Shown here one piece after another: positions 63,872 to 64,000 of a stretch of DNA of 64,000 nucleotides; position 1 is the first letter of the stretch; each line of letters opens with the position of its first letter. Source of the DNA: Plumapathes pennacea (taxonomy: Eukaryota > Cnidaria > Anthozoa > Antipatharia > Myriopathidae). The stretch is taken from contig OZ038463.1 of the NCBI GenBank assembly GCA_964036295.1, positions 27,267,069 through 27,331,068 on the forward strand, read 5' to 3'. Below the pieces are notes generated by a model. It had not been told where the DNA came from and searched no databases. It saw nothing but the letters and a program-made list of their open reading frames with translations. The translations under genes and the position numbers were made by a program.

Positions 63872-64000
63872 TAGGTTCAGAGTCTAGGTTTTGGGTTTTG
63901 GTCGAAGGTCTAGGGCCTAGGGTCGAGGGTCGAGAGTAAAATGTTGAGAGTCGAGGGTAAAATTTCGAGGGTCGAACAAGTCGAAACAAGTCGAATTAAA
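63872..64000. repeat. Short GTCGAGGGT-type simple repeat at window end
   Basis: Variants of GGTCGAGGGTCGAGAGTAAA and AGTCGAAACAAGTCGAA repeat imperfectly to the end of the window. The array continues beyond it. Confidence 0.6.

Overview
The window is eukaryotic nuclear DNA. Genes are interrupted by GT–AG introns, and intergenic and intronic DNA is AT-rich and full of transposon debris. The protein-coding genes are animal orthologues: DENND11/LCHN, selenocysteine lyase and MCM4. A Penelope-like reverse transcriptase, a CR1/L2/Jockey-type LINE, Helitrons, many MITEs, FN3–TM–tyrosine-kinase debris and a TPR-array gene together fit an anthozoan cnidarian such as a stony coral. The species cannot be fixed from sequence alone.

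Layout. 1–5.4 kb: a small tandem repeat, Helitron pieces and a MITE, with no convincing gene. 5.4–13.9 kb (minus): complete nine-exon DENND11-like gene, 460 codons. 14.05–17.26 kb (plus): complete four-exon SCLY, 420 codons, head-to-head with DENND11; the start codons are only 133 bp apart. 17.3–17.9 kb: truncated Penelope-like RT. 18.04–36.10 kb (plus): complete 21-exon MCM4, 869 codons. Its introns host a Helentron-like element, a solo LTR, a LINE split by a 2.5-kb DNA element, and several MITEs. 37.9–39.8 kb: broken receptor-tyrosine-kinase gene. 40.8–63.9 kb: almost entirely nested mobile elements. These include a TTAA-flanked element split by a Helitron, a 4.9-kb TTAA-flanked foldback element with 2-kb arms, a Mutator-like MITE in one arm, a 3.4-kb Helitron carrying a Helentron-like element and a MITE, and one single-ORF TPR gene at 60.4–61.4 kb.

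The three conserved genes form a compact housekeeping cluster: a trafficking-type DENN protein, selenium recycling and a replicative helicase. For each, all exon phases join and the summed coding length is divisible by three. Apart from the possible shared DENND11/SCLY promoter there is no evidence that they act together.

No defence-type or prokaryote-like novel system was found. The most distinctive observations concern mobile elements. A 47-bp stretch of DENND11 intron lying outside the Helitron 3' terminus is also found, identical, beside a sister Helitron copy 9 kb away, as expected for 3' read-through. There is also a very large foldback element whose second arm carries a MITE with a clean 9-bp target duplication, while the first arm keeps the near-empty site. 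All family names are from motif recognition by eye; no database search was possible.
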